This document shows positions 31,346 through 43,079 of a stretch of 64,000 bases of DNA, in pieces; position 1 is the stretch's first letter, and every line of letters starts with the position of its first letter. This DNA comes from Opisthocomus hoazin (taxonomy: Eukaryota > Chordata > Aves > Opisthocomiformes > Opisthocomidae), in NCBI RefSeq assembly GCF_030867145.1, contig NC_134436.1:4650001-4714000 (forward strand), given 5' to 3'. The position numbers and the translations under genes are program-made. Below the pieces are notes generated by a model, which was not told where the DNA came from, made no database searches, and worked only from the letters and a program-made list of their open reading frames with translations.

Positions 31346-31654
31346 CATCCAGCCCGGAGGGCACGTTGAGGAGGAGGGCGGGGACCCCTCCCCATGTCCC
31401 CAGGGTCTGCCAGCCCACTGCCAGGGCAGCCCCTCCTTTGGCCCCCAAATGCAGCCACGTCCCAGCCCGGGGGCTCTCCGTGGGATGCCTGAGCCCTGTG
31501 CGGCTCAGCACCGTGGCACAGTAGTGCTGGTGGCAGCGAGGGTAGGAGGGCATGGACCCCGCTGGGACCCCCGTGTCCCCTGCGCTGCTGCCCCCTGAGC
31601 TGTAGCTGGTGCTGGGCAACGCTCCCACCCCTGCTTGGCCACCGTCACTTTTCG

Positions 31655-31800
31655 GGGATGGCCGGTTCAGTCATAGCAACAGTTGCTACGATTCCCTTTT
31701 CCCATTCCATTTTCCCAGCTCCAGTGACTTCCCATGGCAGTTCTGGAGCTGCCAGGGATGTGTTTACAGGCAATCAAAGCTCATTAATTGCGCAGAAGCA
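31655..31800. promoter_or_regulatory. Candidate regulatory element with RFX-type half-sites
   Basis: TAGCAAC-A-GTTGCTA at 31674-31688 is a perfect inverted repeat made of RGYAAC and GTTRCY half-sites. An AT-rich segment with CATTAATTGCG follows at 31780-31795. Confidence 0.35.
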
Positions 31801-32289
31801 ACAGAGGCCCCGCGGCAATGTGTGGGGTTGAGTCCCACAGGGGAGAGAGCCAGACTCAGCCGCCCCTGGCACATCCAGGGCAGTATGGTGGGCAAGCAGG
31901 GTTCTGCACCCACCCCAGGCCACGCACAGCTGATCTTGGCCTGGAGGGATCCCGGAGCTGGCAGCAAAGCCGATGTGATGTGGGACATTCATGGGCATTG
32001 CGATGGGTCTCCAGCACCCACTCAGCAGCCCCAGGTGGATGTTCACCCGGGCTCCAAGCACCGCTGACACCAACCTCCAAGCACTGGAAACGTGGCTGAG
32101 CCCCCAGCTGCCGCCTCCCCAGGGAGTAGCAGCCCTGTCTCCCCCACCAGCAGCGCAGCGCTTTGCCGTGGGGATGAAATCAGCTCCGCTTTCGGCAGGC
32201 GGGAGCTGAGCGGGGGCTTGCTGGAGGCTCTTGCCCGCACGTGTCTGAGCAGAGCTGGCGCGGGCAGGTGCTGAGCCACTGGTCCCGAG

Positions 32290-32400
32290 CTGCACCGCGG
32301 AGAAACAACAGCATTTGGTAGCAGGGGGAGAAAAACCTTCTCCTGAATGATTGAAATGATGCTTTGATTTGGAACAGATGCGAGAGATAAGGAGGGGAGG
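32290..32400. promoter_or_regulatory. AT-rich island, candidate regulatory element
   Basis: Contains GAATGATTGAAATGATGC and TTTGATTTGGAACAG in a GC-rich setting. Confidence 0.3.
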
Positions 32401-33985
32401 CAGGTACCTGCACAGTTACAGCACGGAGCCAGCCACCATCCTGCTCATGGTTCCTTGCTGAAGGGAAGAGTCCTTGGAGGCAGCTGGTTCTCAGCTTTGC
32501 GCTGCCCTGCCTGCCCCAGGGCTGCCGGGATGAGCGCGGGCCTGCCCCGACACGCAGTGGTGCCAGCGCTGGGCACGGGATGCGGTGGAGCACGCAGCAG
32601 CACTTGGGATGTGCCCAGGTGCTGGATGTGGGGTGCTGGGTGCAGTCCTGGAGGGACTCCATGCTGCTGTGGCAGGGTGTGGGCAGGGGAGCCCGCGTCA
32701 CTCCTGGGGGATGAGCTGTCCCCTGGCTGGGTGGGGGTCACTGGCCGAGAGGATTCATGGGGAGGGTGCTGTGCCATACCGGGAGGAGCTGCAGGCCTGG
32801 GACTTATCCTGCCGGGGAGGATGTGGGGCTGCGTGTGTGAGGCTGAGGCCCGTGCTCCACGCACAACTGCCTGTGCCTGGCTTGGCGTCCTGCAGGACCA
32901 GCACAAGAAGTGCTGTGGGGAGCATGGCGTGGCCTCTCGCTCCGCTTCTTCCTCCTCCTCCAGCACTGGCAGCAGGGCCCAGCAAGACAAACCACAGCTC
33001 TGCCAGGCTGAGGCCCAGAGCACAGCTGAAAATAAAGACTAATCAGTCTTCAGCTTCCACTGAAATTCAGTGTCCCCTGCCCTCCTGTCCGCACAGAGGC
33101 TGGCATGCGTGGGGCCGCGTCCTGGGTTGCTGGCAGAGATGCTCGGGGGCTTGCTGCTGTCAGTGGGAGATGCAGAGCGGCTTGACAGGGCCTGACCCCT
33201 TCCCCAGCTCTCCCTCCATCCCCTCTGGCTCTCAAGCTCTCCCGTGGTGCCATGGCCTGCTGGCGTCCCTCCCTGCCTGGCCAAAGCTGGCACGGGGACA
33301 AGGAAGGTGCAGGAGGGAGGTGGAGCTGCCCACTGCTGGGTCTGGGCTCAGATCAGCAAGAACATCCTGCCACACAAGCAGGGCAGAAGAGAGCACCCGC
33401 CTACCTTCAGAGATCCCTAAATTCCTCCTGCAAGACCTGCACAGGGTCATCAGCCACCTCTGAGGAAGTACTAGCCTTTTCCCCCTAAAAGCCAGCTCCC
33501 AAGGCTGGGAGGCAGCCGTGCCTCCATTCCCTGGGAAGGGATGCAGCAAGGTGGGAAAGGAAGCAGCACTCACCCAGCCTCCCTGTGCGGCTGCAGGAAC
33601 CCACCCAGCCACATGTTGCTCCCCTACCCTCCACCCCACTGGGCTCTGCCCCAGGGCTGGGCAAGGCAAGGCTGCTCACTGACCCCCCCAGGACCAGGGT
33701 TGGGAGATGGTGGGGGCAGCTGATGAATACTCACATGAGCCAGGGCATGGAGTCGCCCATCACCCTGGGGAGCTGGGAAGGGCTCCGTCCTGCTTCTCAC
33801 CCCATCTCAGCTCGTGCCTGGGTGGCAGGCAGCACCAGCGCCAGCGCTGGGGGAAGATGCTTGGCCCTTTTTAACCCTCTCCGTGGCACTGCTGCCTCCA
33901 CCGTGTGATTGCCACTGGGTTGGGTCCCCGCGCCCCCCGTCATCCGCAGAAGATGCAGCGGGAGGCAATCGGCAGGCGCACGCTG
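32401..33985. other. Intergenic, no gene seen
   Basis: GC-rich; the 292-codon plus-strand frame at 32585-33463 has no recognisable domain and overlaps other chance frames. Confidence 0.5.
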
Positions 33986-33989
33986 CGGA

Positions 33990-34190
33990 GCGGCGCTTTT
34001 CTTCTCTAATCTTCTTATTTCATTTTAGCATTTACAATACACCCAGCCGGTAATCCTGACATCAAACACGCCACGCGCACTTTCAAGCTGCACCGACGTC
34101 AGGCTGCGCGAGCGCTGGCAGGAGCTGGCAGCTCCGACGTCTCGAGATAACAAGTAGAAGAAAGACAAGGAAAGCTGCTCTGCCAGCGTG
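33990..34190. promoter_or_regulatory. Candidate conserved non-coding element
   Basis: TCTAATCTTCTTATTTCATT and TAGCATTTACAATACACC are followed by a CpG-bearing segment (CACCGACGTCAGGCTGCGCG) with a CRE-like GACGTCA core. Confidence 0.4.
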
Positions 34191-35514
34191 ATGAGCAGGC
34201 ATCGGGTGCTCTGTCCTCTAGAGCCCTTACCCAGGGGCCACCCACAAGGTGCCCCCTTGGGACCACAGGGTCTCTCCGTCAGGGTGCCCTGGGTGCTGGA
34301 ACCCATGGGGTGCCCCTGGAGCTGGCATGGCTGAGTTTAGGTGGGTGCCTATGCTGTTTGGGTCAGATTTTGTCTCTAGTGAGAGGTTGGAGCCAAAGCC
34401 ATCCAAGCTGGCAGTTCAGGGGGCAGGAGCAGAGCTGGGTGACCCCTCTGGTGCCTGTCTGATCACCTTCCTCCCCCCAGAGCTGCACACACCTCTGGGA
34501 CAACCACAATGCCAGAATATGCTGGAGGTTCTTTCCAGCCTTCACCTCACCTGAGTGCCTGGGTACGGCAGCTGGCCCTTGGCTGGGGTACCCGGGGGAC
34601 CCATCCCCAGTGCAATGATGTGCCCCCTCTCCAGCGGGGGGGCAGGTGGGGGGAAGCTGCACGCTTCGGTTGGAGGGGACAGTGTCTGATACCCGCTATC
34701 CGTAAGCACCACCAGCGATGGGGCTGTGCAGTGCCATGGCATCATGCCCCATGCAGGGCTGCACCAGGGCTGGCTGCAGAAACCCAAGGGCTGGGCAGCT
34801 GACAATGCTCATGAGTCCCTTGCTTTGCTCCCCTGCCACGGGTTCTTCTCCTCTGATGGGCACCAGCTGCTGGGGCAGAAATATAGGTGGCAGACACTGC
34901 CAGGGAGACATTTCCCTGCTCCCACTGGGTGTGGTGCAACATCTGTCTCACTGCAGTAAGACCGATCCACCAGCGTTTGCTGAGTCCCCTGGGGTGGATT
35001 TTCTTCCCCAGCCTGCTGTCCAGCACCCAGCTTCCAGCTGTTGGGAAATTCCTGAAGTTTTCTTGGAGCTGAAAGTCTCAGCGGGACTGGATCAGGACAG
35101 AGGGATGAAGGACGGGGCTGAAAAGCCTGAGAAACCATTTAATTGACCATCAGGCCCTGTCGAAGATGGGGCCCCTGCCCAGCTCCCTCTCATGGATGGT
35201 TTCAGTGGGCAGCCCGAGGCTTAGCAAGGCTTTATCATGGCAGAGCACCCTAACACCCTGTGCCCATACAGTGCCCTGCACCCAGGCGGCTTGACCATCC
35301 TCTTCCTCAGCCCAAGCAGGAGGAGTGAGCCCAGCTAACACGTGCTTGGCCCGGCCCTGGCAGTGCTAGGGACCGTGAGGAAAGGCAGCCTGTCAAGAAC
35401 AGCAACGGCTCAAGTCCCCATGCAAAACTCGGTGTGCCTCCACAGTGCCAGGCAGGCACTCGCAGCCCCGGCCCTGCTCCACCTGGTGGGGGGCTCCCCC
35501 CGAGGAATAGTCTC
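34191..35514. other. Intergenic, no gene seen
   Basis: GC-rich sequence with no element recognised. Confidence 0.45.
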
Positions 35515-35640
35515 GGGTCTAATCCTTGTCTTGATATTTGGGATTTAGTCAGCACTGAAGTAAGTAGCTTTTTTTTTTCTTCTAAGGCAGGGAAGAGCTG
35601 CGACTCAACAGGAATTAATTTGCCTAATTAGCATCTTTGG
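35515..35640. promoter_or_regulatory. AT-rich island with clustered TAATTA-type sites
   Basis: ATTAATTTGCCTAATTAGC at 35614-35632 holds two homeodomain cores 5-6 bases apart; a T9 run precedes it. Confidence 0.4.
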
Positions 35641-35944
35641 GAAGCTCTCCCTCTTGCGCATGCCCTGGTGGGGGGGATTTCAGGGCTTGGGGACCCACCA
35701 CGAAGGCTGTGCCTGATGGGATGCTGCCCAGCACGCTGTCCATACCCCCCGCCTGCCTGGTCCAGGCAACGCTGCCCTCATGCCCCTGCAGGGTCTGACC
35801 TGGGATGCAGCTGTAGAGCATCAGCCAGATGCCCATCGCTGTGGTGGCACCCACCAGCCCCATGTGGTGCCAAGGCTGGCCGGCCACAGCGGGCACAGGC
35901 GGCACGGAGTGGGGGGCTGACCGGGGGGTGCAGGAGAGGGCGAC

Positions 35945-36265
35945 TGACAGGGAAGATAAATGGTTTTAATCACACCGCTTACAGGGCACCATCTGAAGTT
36001 TCATGTAAGTTATGATAGCGACAGTTTGCACGAAAATTGTATTTCCAGGCTTCATTGACTGGCTTAATGAGAATCTTTACGTGTCAGATATTAAATTAAG
36101 AAATTAAAGAGCTGTTTCGGTGTGTATAGACTCCTTCCCTCGCAGTGAGCTGCTTCTTCCAGATCAATCAGGAACGCGCCTCTAGAAAAGATGGGAGAAG
36201 CCTTTGATTTTCTGTCACCGGGGAAGTGAATCTAATACGCGTTGGCACCTAATTCATGTTTTATT
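35945..36265. promoter_or_regulatory. Long AT-rich island (320 bp), candidate conserved non-coding element
   Basis: The longest low-GC segment of this part. It includes GGTTTTAATCACACCGC, TTGACTGGCTTAATGAG, ATTAAATTAAGAAATTAAAG and CCTAATTCATG. No repeat character and no coding frame, as expected for an enhancer-type element. Confidence 0.45.
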
Positions 36266-36479
36266 AAAAGGTATGAGGTGGATGCTGCCGGCCCCCGCCT
36301 CTGCCTGCTGCCCTCTCTCTGCCTGTGCCACTCTGGGAGGAGGGAGCATCCCCGGCTCCGCCATCCTCCGGTCTCCGTGCTGCCTGGCCGTCACACCATG
36401 CCCAACATTCTTGGGCTCAGGTCATGCTAAGCACTGAGAGGGTGCAGGGCCCTGCGTGCCCTGGCTGATGGGTTTTTCT

Positions 36480-36720
36480 CTGGTAGCCAGAGATTAAGGT
36501 CAATTTGGAAAAAACATGTTGGAATCACTGGGTTGGAAAATACTGCTGCTCTCCTGTGTTGCATCCTTGCTTTCGATTCTGTACTGGGCGAGTTTGACCT
36601 GAATTCATTGATTGTTTTGGTCTTCCTTCAAATTTTGTTGGAAATGTGTATTTGTCCAACAACTCACCAGCTTGTGGGGAACAAGAAATTTGTCATGGCT
36701 GTGGGGAGGGACTAAAATGG
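36480..36720. other. Moderately AT-rich segment
   Basis: Less GC than its surroundings, with TTGATTGTTTTGGTC. It could be a regulatory element or an unrecognised old repeat. Confidence 0.25.
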
Positions 36721-36904
36721 CTGGAGGATGTGGAGTGTGCTGTGGGCACTGGCATACTCTTAGGCATGGTGAGAAGAAGTCATGAACCAGAGCAAGATGG
36801 GAGCAGTGAATCAGTTGACACCATGCCACAGACACTGGAGGCAAACAGCTGGCACAGTGATGCTGGAGAGTAACACCTGGGGCAGGAATCCCAGCGAGAA
36901 ATGT

Positions 36905-37056
36905 CCCAGGGCAGGGGCATCCAGGGACACCGGGGATAAATGCCCTCATTCAGAGGCAACCAGTGACACCAGGGATAGATACCGCCATTCAAAGGCACCC
37001 AGGGACACTGGAGGTAACCCATGGGGCAGGGATATGCTGGGACACTGTAGATAAGT
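36905..37056. repeat. 39-bp minisatellite, 3-4 copies
   Basis: Two full copies (GACACCGGGGATAAATGCCC... and GACACCAGGGATAGATACCG...) are 39 bases each and about 75% alike. A third partial copy begins GACACTGGAGGTAA. Confidence 0.8.
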
Positions 37057-37454
37057 TGCGGACACCAGTCAGCTCAGTGCAGTTGTGGAGGGAGTCCAGC
37101 TGGGATGTCTCCCTGTTTCCTGATTCATCTGGTCCCTGCAACATGTTGTGGAGGAGCCTGGGGCCACCTTGGCCCCTGCTACCATCTCAGGTGTCCGCAG
37201 GAGGTGGACAAGGACATTGGGCTCTCTGTCCAGGAGGATGCTCGGGTGACCCCCAAGCCCTGGCAGTGAGCATGCCTGGATGGACTCCTGCTGCCTAGGC
37301 GTTCTCCGAGTCCACTCACCCCATCTTCACCTTCCAAAGTCGAAGGTGAGGAGGAGAAGGCCATCAGTGTTGCACACTGTCTGTCATGGCAAGAAAAATC
37401 ACACCTCCAGGTGTGATGCCATCCATCTTCAGCTCCCTGTGTCAGCCCCGGCTT

Positions 37455-37620
37455 CTCCTTGTGTGGGGAAAGTTTGAGTAAACAGCTTAATTTGGTGCTA
37501 ATATGAGCAGAGACATTGTTCGTGGTGTCAACTATTGATTTGCGTCCTTACGGCCCCATCAGTCATTTGGGCATTTTCATTTTTTGATATTACAATCGTA
37601 AGGCATAAACCTCCCAGCAG
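37455..37620. promoter_or_regulatory. AT-rich island, candidate conserved non-coding element
   Basis: GAGTAAACAGCTTAATTTGG (forkhead core GTAAACA plus homeodomain core), GTCAACTATTGATTTGCG and TTTGATATTACAATCG. Confidence 0.42.
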
Positions 37621-37999
37621 CCCTGGGCTGGGCTCACTGTGTCCGTTCCCGAGCCCAGTGGCCAGGGGCCCCGTGTCTCTGCAGGGGGCTGGTAGCTGGT
37701 AGCCCATTCCCCACTGCCACTCGCAGCATTGCTCTCATGGAGACATACATGGATGCAAACAGAGATGTGGAGGGAGTTGGACCCATGGTGACCTCTGCAA
37801 CAAGGACTGGCTACCAGGAAGCCCAGTGGAGCTGGTGCCCTGAGGACCTTTGCCCAGCTGGCTGCAGGACTACCATGGGGTCAGGACTGGGATCCATCGG
37901 TGCTGTCATTCCCAAGCGATGGCCAGGCTGGTCGAGGTGCCATCACCTCCTGCGCCAGCCCACCCCAGCAGCCAGGCACCCCACTGGCCCTGCCTAAAT

Positions 38000-38130
38000 G
38001 TCTCATTAAGAGGATTTGCGGGGCTGCCGAGCCGGGCTGTAATCTGGCACTTACCGTTCATCTGTTCCAACATCTCAGGCAGTCGGCAAAGGTCGTTGGA
38101 TCTTTAATTACGCCAAGGCAAGCAGCGGGC
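38000..38130. promoter_or_regulatory. Candidate regulatory element
   Basis: GTCTCATTAAGAGGATTTG, CTGTAATCTGGC and GGATCTTTAATTACGCC in a 130-base lower-GC segment. Confidence 0.33.
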
Positions 38131-38734
38131 ACAGCGGGGAGGAGGAACGGCTGCGGGCATCAGGCAGGCAGCCCGAGAGCGGCAAGCGTGTTCTGGCTAA
38201 CGAGGGAAATGTTTTCTGCCCTTGGGGGCCCCAGCAGATGCAACAAGCCTTCCCTGTAAGGTGTTTCCACGACCAGGCAACCCATCCCCTGGCTGTGCAG
38301 TGACCATAACCTTGCCTGGCATTGCCCCCTTCTTCCTCCTCTTCCTCCTCCTCCTCAGCCGTGCATCACCTGCCCCGCAGCGCCAGCCCAACCCCACTGA
38401 CCTCCTTTCTGCTCCTCCTGAGCTGTGGGACATGATGGGAACCAAGCCCTGGGTGCATGGACACGGCTGGGCACACATCTATGCACACCTAAGCAAGCTC
38501 AGTGCATGCAGCAAGCACATTTGGGGGCACACCCCTGCTCCCTGGGCAGGTTTCGGGGCCACAGCTGTGCCTGTGCCAGGCTGAGCAGGGTGGCTGGAGC
38601 TCAGCTGGGCCAAGCCAGAGTCCCCGACTGGCAAAAACACTGGGACATGCTGGTGCCTCACGTGTCCAGGCAAGAGCATGCGTGTGCTCCCTGCCTGCAA
38701 ATGCATGTAAGAGGGAGATGACAGGTGGGAGAGC

Positions 38735-39090
38735 ACTGTACGGGTGTGTTTGTGTGTGTCGGTGCTGAATATGGGCTGTGTGTGCGTGTACATACACCTC
38801 CCAGGGCTGAACATGCACACGTGTGTGTGCGCACGCTGAACAGGCGGTGTGTTCCAGCACGTGGGTGTGTTTCTGAGTGCTGCATGCCCCCAGAATAAAG
38901 GATGTGTGTGTATACGTCGTCTATGTGTGTGCAGCGACGTGCATGCGGGATACAGGGTGCGTTTGCCCGTGTATGTGCCCCACTGCTGCGTGCACACTGG
39001 CGAAGGGAAGCGTGTGCACACGGTGTGTGCATACGTGCACGTGAGCTCCCGTGTGTGAGAGCTGAACACTTGCAGGATACAGCGTGTGTG
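38735..39090. repeat. Cryptic TG/CA tract
   Basis: Long alternating TG-rich sequence (GTGTGTTTGTGTGTGTC, CACACGTGTGTGTGCGCACG, ACGTGCACGTGAG). Confidence 0.85.
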
Positions 39091-39169
39091 TGCGGTGCTT
39101 GTTTGTGCTGTGGGAGGGGGCTGGAGGATGCTGCATGGTTGACAGGGTTCCAAAGAGCAAGTGACAGCA

Positions 39170-39260
39170 GGATGGGAAGTAAAGAAAGTCAAACAATTAT
39201 CCCTGCCCTGCGCGCAGAGCCATGCTGCTGCACGGCGGTCATTAATGGACTGTCACATCC
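39170..39260. promoter_or_regulatory. Short candidate regulatory element
   Basis: AGTCAAACAATTATCCC and GGTCATTAATGGACTGTCA (homeodomain core plus CTGTCA) within 90 bases. Confidence 0.3.
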
Positions 39261-40034
39261 CGCGCTGACAGGTGGGGATCAGCACCTGACACAGACTGGC
39301 AGGGAACAAGGTGCTTTGGGGCTGCGGTTTTGGGGTGACAGGCAGGGATGGTGGCAGACGCTGCTGCCTCCCCCTGCCCATACGCTCTGCCTGGCTGCAG
39401 CCCTCCCCGGTCCCCACAACCCGCAGGGTGACACTGTGCCCGGGGACGCTTGGTGATGACGTGCACCCCTCCCTGCTGTCCCCACGGGCTGCAAAGTGTG
39501 CTGGAGGGATGCAAAGGCTCTGCCATCCGCCCTACGCTGGTGGGGGTCCCTCCAGCCCCAGGTGTGCCCCCAGGGCTGGCTGCAGCCTGAGTGACAGCCT
39601 CTCACTTTAATGAGCTCCGATGCCAGGCTGGCTGGCTGACACCCGTGGCCACCTCCTCAGGCCATCCCGGGGGGCTTGCCACTGTCAGGCACTGCTGGGG
39701 AGGGGGGTCCGGGGCCAGCGGGGGCTGACACCGATGCCATCCTTTCTCCTGGATGTCAGTGGAAAGCTGCCCGGGTTCACCTGGACCCCACAGTTTTGGG
39801 GCACTGATTGCCCTAGAAAACATGAGGGCTCCAGGAGATGCAGCCATGCTGCCAGTGCCCCCCGGCCTGCAGGGTCACGCTGCCTGCTGCCTGCTCAGAG
39901 CCATGGTCCATGAGGAGCAGTGGCACTCACGGCCTCCCCTGATGGGCCCCAGCCATCGTGGGCGGCGCAGAAAGGGATGGAGAAAGGCTGAGCCTGGCCA
40001 GGGCTGCAGACCATGGTGGGCACTGGGCACTCAG

Positions 40035-40225
40035 CACTGATTCTGGAGCATCCTTGACAAGCCACGGCACCATTACTTCTGAAGCATCCTCCTGCCTCAT
40101 TCCACCATTTCTGGAGCATCCTCCCTCCTCAGCACCAGCATTTCTGGGGCACCCTCCTACCCTGCCCATCATTTCTGGAGCATTCTCTGTCTCAGCATCA
40201 CCGTTTCTGGAGCATCCTCCGCACA
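40035..40225. repeat. 33-bp minisatellite, about 6 copies
   Basis: TTTCTGGAGCATCCTCC recurs at a spacing of about 31-36 bases (near 40040, 40074, 40107, 40140, 40171, 40203) with small changes. Confidence 0.85.
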
Positions 40226-40394
40226 GTGCCTCTACATTGCTGCAGCTGTGCCCCCAGTACCAGCTCCAGCTCCTGTCTCCAGCCTTTGCGATAGCAAGCG
40301 GCACATATTCTGCGTTCGCCTATCTCCTGTCTCTCTCCCTTCCTCCTACGTCTCCGCTCACTCACTCCCTTGAAGACACACATGCCTAATCCGC

Positions 40395-40485
40395 TTGTTA
40401 GCCTATCCCTTCATCTAAAACCAATATGCAGCCGAATGCCGGAGATAATTAATTGATCAATTAGATAAAGAACTGCCTGTGCTCG
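40395..40485. promoter_or_regulatory. AT-rich island with palindromic homeodomain site
   Basis: TAATTGATCAATTA at 40450-40463 is a perfect 14-base palindrome. A TAATTAA immediately before it and TTAGATAA after it extend the cluster. Confidence 0.42.
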
Positions 40486-41324
40486 TGGCACAGCACACAC
40501 GTGGAGGGGGAGGCTGTGCCAGCGCACCTCCAGTGTGACTTCCCAGCACATGTCCAGTGCCTGTGCAAGCAGTCGTGCTCAGTGTGTGCACCCAGCCGTG
40601 CACACCCAGCGACATTCAGCGTGCACACTCCCCTGTGCACACTCAGACACACACTTTATGTGCCCGCACACCACTGTTTGGAGGGTGCTGAGCACTGGTG
40701 CTGAGCTCGGGGTGGCACACACCACTCCCATATCCCCTTCCATCTCCCGCACCCCGCTTCCTGCCCTGATTTGCTTGCCAGCTCCAGGGACACATCTGCA
40801 AGGGTCCCACTGGAGGGGACAAGCCACCAGCCAAGGCCACCACAGGGCACCGGCAGCTCACAGGGCTGGAGCCAGCCTGCCTGCCCCGGCGCAGGGACAT
40901 CGTTGGTTAGTGTCTGCTGCCATGCAACGGGGAGCCCAGGCTGCAGACCCACTGCCTGCCCCTGGCCCAGCCTGGACATGGGCAAAGGATGAGCCACCTT
41001 GTCACTGCGCCATGTGCCCCAGAGCCATCTGATGCTACAAAGTTGAGGGGTGCCTGCTCTGCTCCCTGGCAGTGTATGAGTGCTCCAAATCCTACCCAGG
41101 GTCTCCTGCCTGGACGCACTGGCTGCTGGGCACAGAGTGGGTGCCCCCAAACCCCACCACTCCTCCGGGATGCTGCTGTGCCTGGGTGCCCTTGAGCCTG
41201 GGTGCCCCCAGCCACCCCAGAGCAACTGCAGGCGGGATGCTGAGCACCTGGGGGGGTCTCAGCCGGCAGCGTGGGTGCCCCAGCACCCGGGGGGGGGAAC
41301 AGCCAGGACTGCCATGGAGGTAGG

Positions 41325-41640
41325 GCGCCGCGGGGAAGTAAATAATGCAGCAAACCCGTGTCTACCAACCCCCTCCTCCACGGGCTTTGAAAAGCAACAC
41401 ATTACCCTGATCTCCAGACATGAGTTTTTGTCACCAAACAGGGTGATGAGGAGACTTTGAAGCAAATACAAACACCGGGAAAGGGAATACATAAGAAGAG
41501 AGTCGCGTGTTCTCTTCAGAAAACAATTGCGGTGTCAAATACATGGAGCAGCTCCGCAGAGGGGGGGCTGCTAACCAGGAACCTGACAGCCCCAAACACT
41601 GGGAAATTATCATCGAAATAAAGCAATCCTCCCTCCACTG
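41325..41640. promoter_or_regulatory. Candidate conserved non-coding element (300 bp)
   Basis: Single-copy, lower-GC DNA with AAGTAAATAATGCAGC, GAAAACAATTGCGGTGTC and GGGAAATTATCATCG. ACACCG/CGGTGT segments flank its middle. No coding potential. Confidence 0.42.
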
Positions 41641-41834
41641 ACAGTGCTCCGGCACCTTCCCTGCTCCTGGTCGCGGGGAGCCTGGGGTGCCCCTTCCCCT
41701 CATCCCCTCGTACTCCTTGTTGCCCCGGGTGTTGCATCTGCCCCCACCCTGCACCCCAATGGGTCCACGGCGGTGGCATTGCCGTCCCAGCTGAGGACAG
41801 CACCCTGAGCCCCTCTGCACCCAACTCCTGCTTT

Positions 41835-42090
41835 GCACGTGCTCTTGTCACCTGTAAACGCACGCCTTGCACACATGCCTCTGCCTTGCACGCGCACACT
41901 TGCACGCAGAGACCTTGCACACCTCGCATGAGAGCACACCCCCTGCACACACCTCCTGCTTTGTGCCTACACTCACACCTTGCGCAGGCACTCACGCCTT
42001 GCACGCTCACACCTTGCATAAACTCGCATGTGTGCTCGTGCCCTGCGCATGCGCTCACGCCTGGCACACGTCACCCCCGCAGCCCCACAC
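41835..42090. repeat. Degenerate CTTGCACG/CACTCACACC repeat
   Basis: CCTTGCAC recurs roughly every 20-25 bases, mixed with CACACTTGCACG and ACTCACACCTTGC. It is related to the tract at 42570-42965. Confidence 0.75.
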
Positions 42091-42134
42091 ACGCCCTACC
42101 TGTGTGTTCCCCTTCTCCCTGGCAGCCTCCTTGA

Positions 42135-42210
42135 AGCAGCATAAATATATATATGTATGTATATGTATATAAAGGCACCGCTATATATAGCATGGAAGAT
42201 GTGATAATTT
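42135..42210. repeat. (AT/GT)n simple AT-rich sequence
   Basis: ATAAATATATATATGTATGT and a TATATATA segment, followed by GATAATTTTGTGG. Confidence 0.8.
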
Positions 42211-42569
42211 TGTGGCAGGTCCCTCTCTGCGGCTGCCACCTCCTGCCGGATTTCGCTTGGGCTTTTGAGGTGCCTTGGTAACTCAGGTAGGATTTGGGGG
42301 GGTGTTCCCTAGGAGCTGGGCCCTGCTGCTGTGCCCTCGGTGGGAAAGGCCACCAGTTGCATGTCCTCGTGGAGCTCAGGGCAGCCTCTGGGAGCTGGGG
42401 TGGGGTGCTGCCCCTGCACCCCCTTGGGGAGCCGGGGAAGGGTTGTTTCCAAGGGCACAGCAGGCACTGGGGGTGCCTTAGTGTGGGGGTCCTGCCACGA
42501 GGACCCCTGGGATCTTGGGGTAAAGCGGAGGGCAGCTTTGTGTAGCACACAGTCGCCTCCTCGCCTTTA

Positions 42570-42965
42570 GATGCGTGTGCACTATCTCTACATGTGTACT
42601 CCCGTCCCATGCACACTTGCAGCACGTGTACGCTCACCCCCTGGGTGAGCACTTGCACCCTGCTCACACTCCCCCCCGGCACGAGCACTCCCTCTCTGCT
42701 CACACTCACCCCCTGCACAAGCGTTCCTGCCCTGTTCACACACACTGCGTACTCACCCCCTGGCCCTGCATGTTTTCTACACTTCTTCACGCCTTGCACA
42801 CCCGCTCATGTCTCAGGCATGCATTCATCGCCTGCGTGTGCTCACACCCACCTTGCACTTTCACACCTCGCACGTGTGCCCAGCCACTGCACACCCGATC
42901 ACACCCTGCCCACGCACCCTCCCTCGTTCTCCCGCTCATGCCTTGCACACGTGCATCCCTGTGCA
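42570..42965. repeat. Degenerate CACTCACCCCCTGCAC repeat
   Basis: GCTCACACTCACCCCCTGCA-type modules at roughly 25-30 bases. Frames of 270-397 codons through it and the adjacent pyrimidine tract are low-complexity artefacts. Confidence 0.8.
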
Positions 42966-43079
42966 TGCTCAGGGGTGCCTCCTGGGCACGCAGACCCCAA
43001 ACAAAGCTGTTCCCATCCCCACGGCTCCAGACCCCTTGCTGGACCCGTGGGGGCACGCTGCAGACTCAGTCACGCCAGC

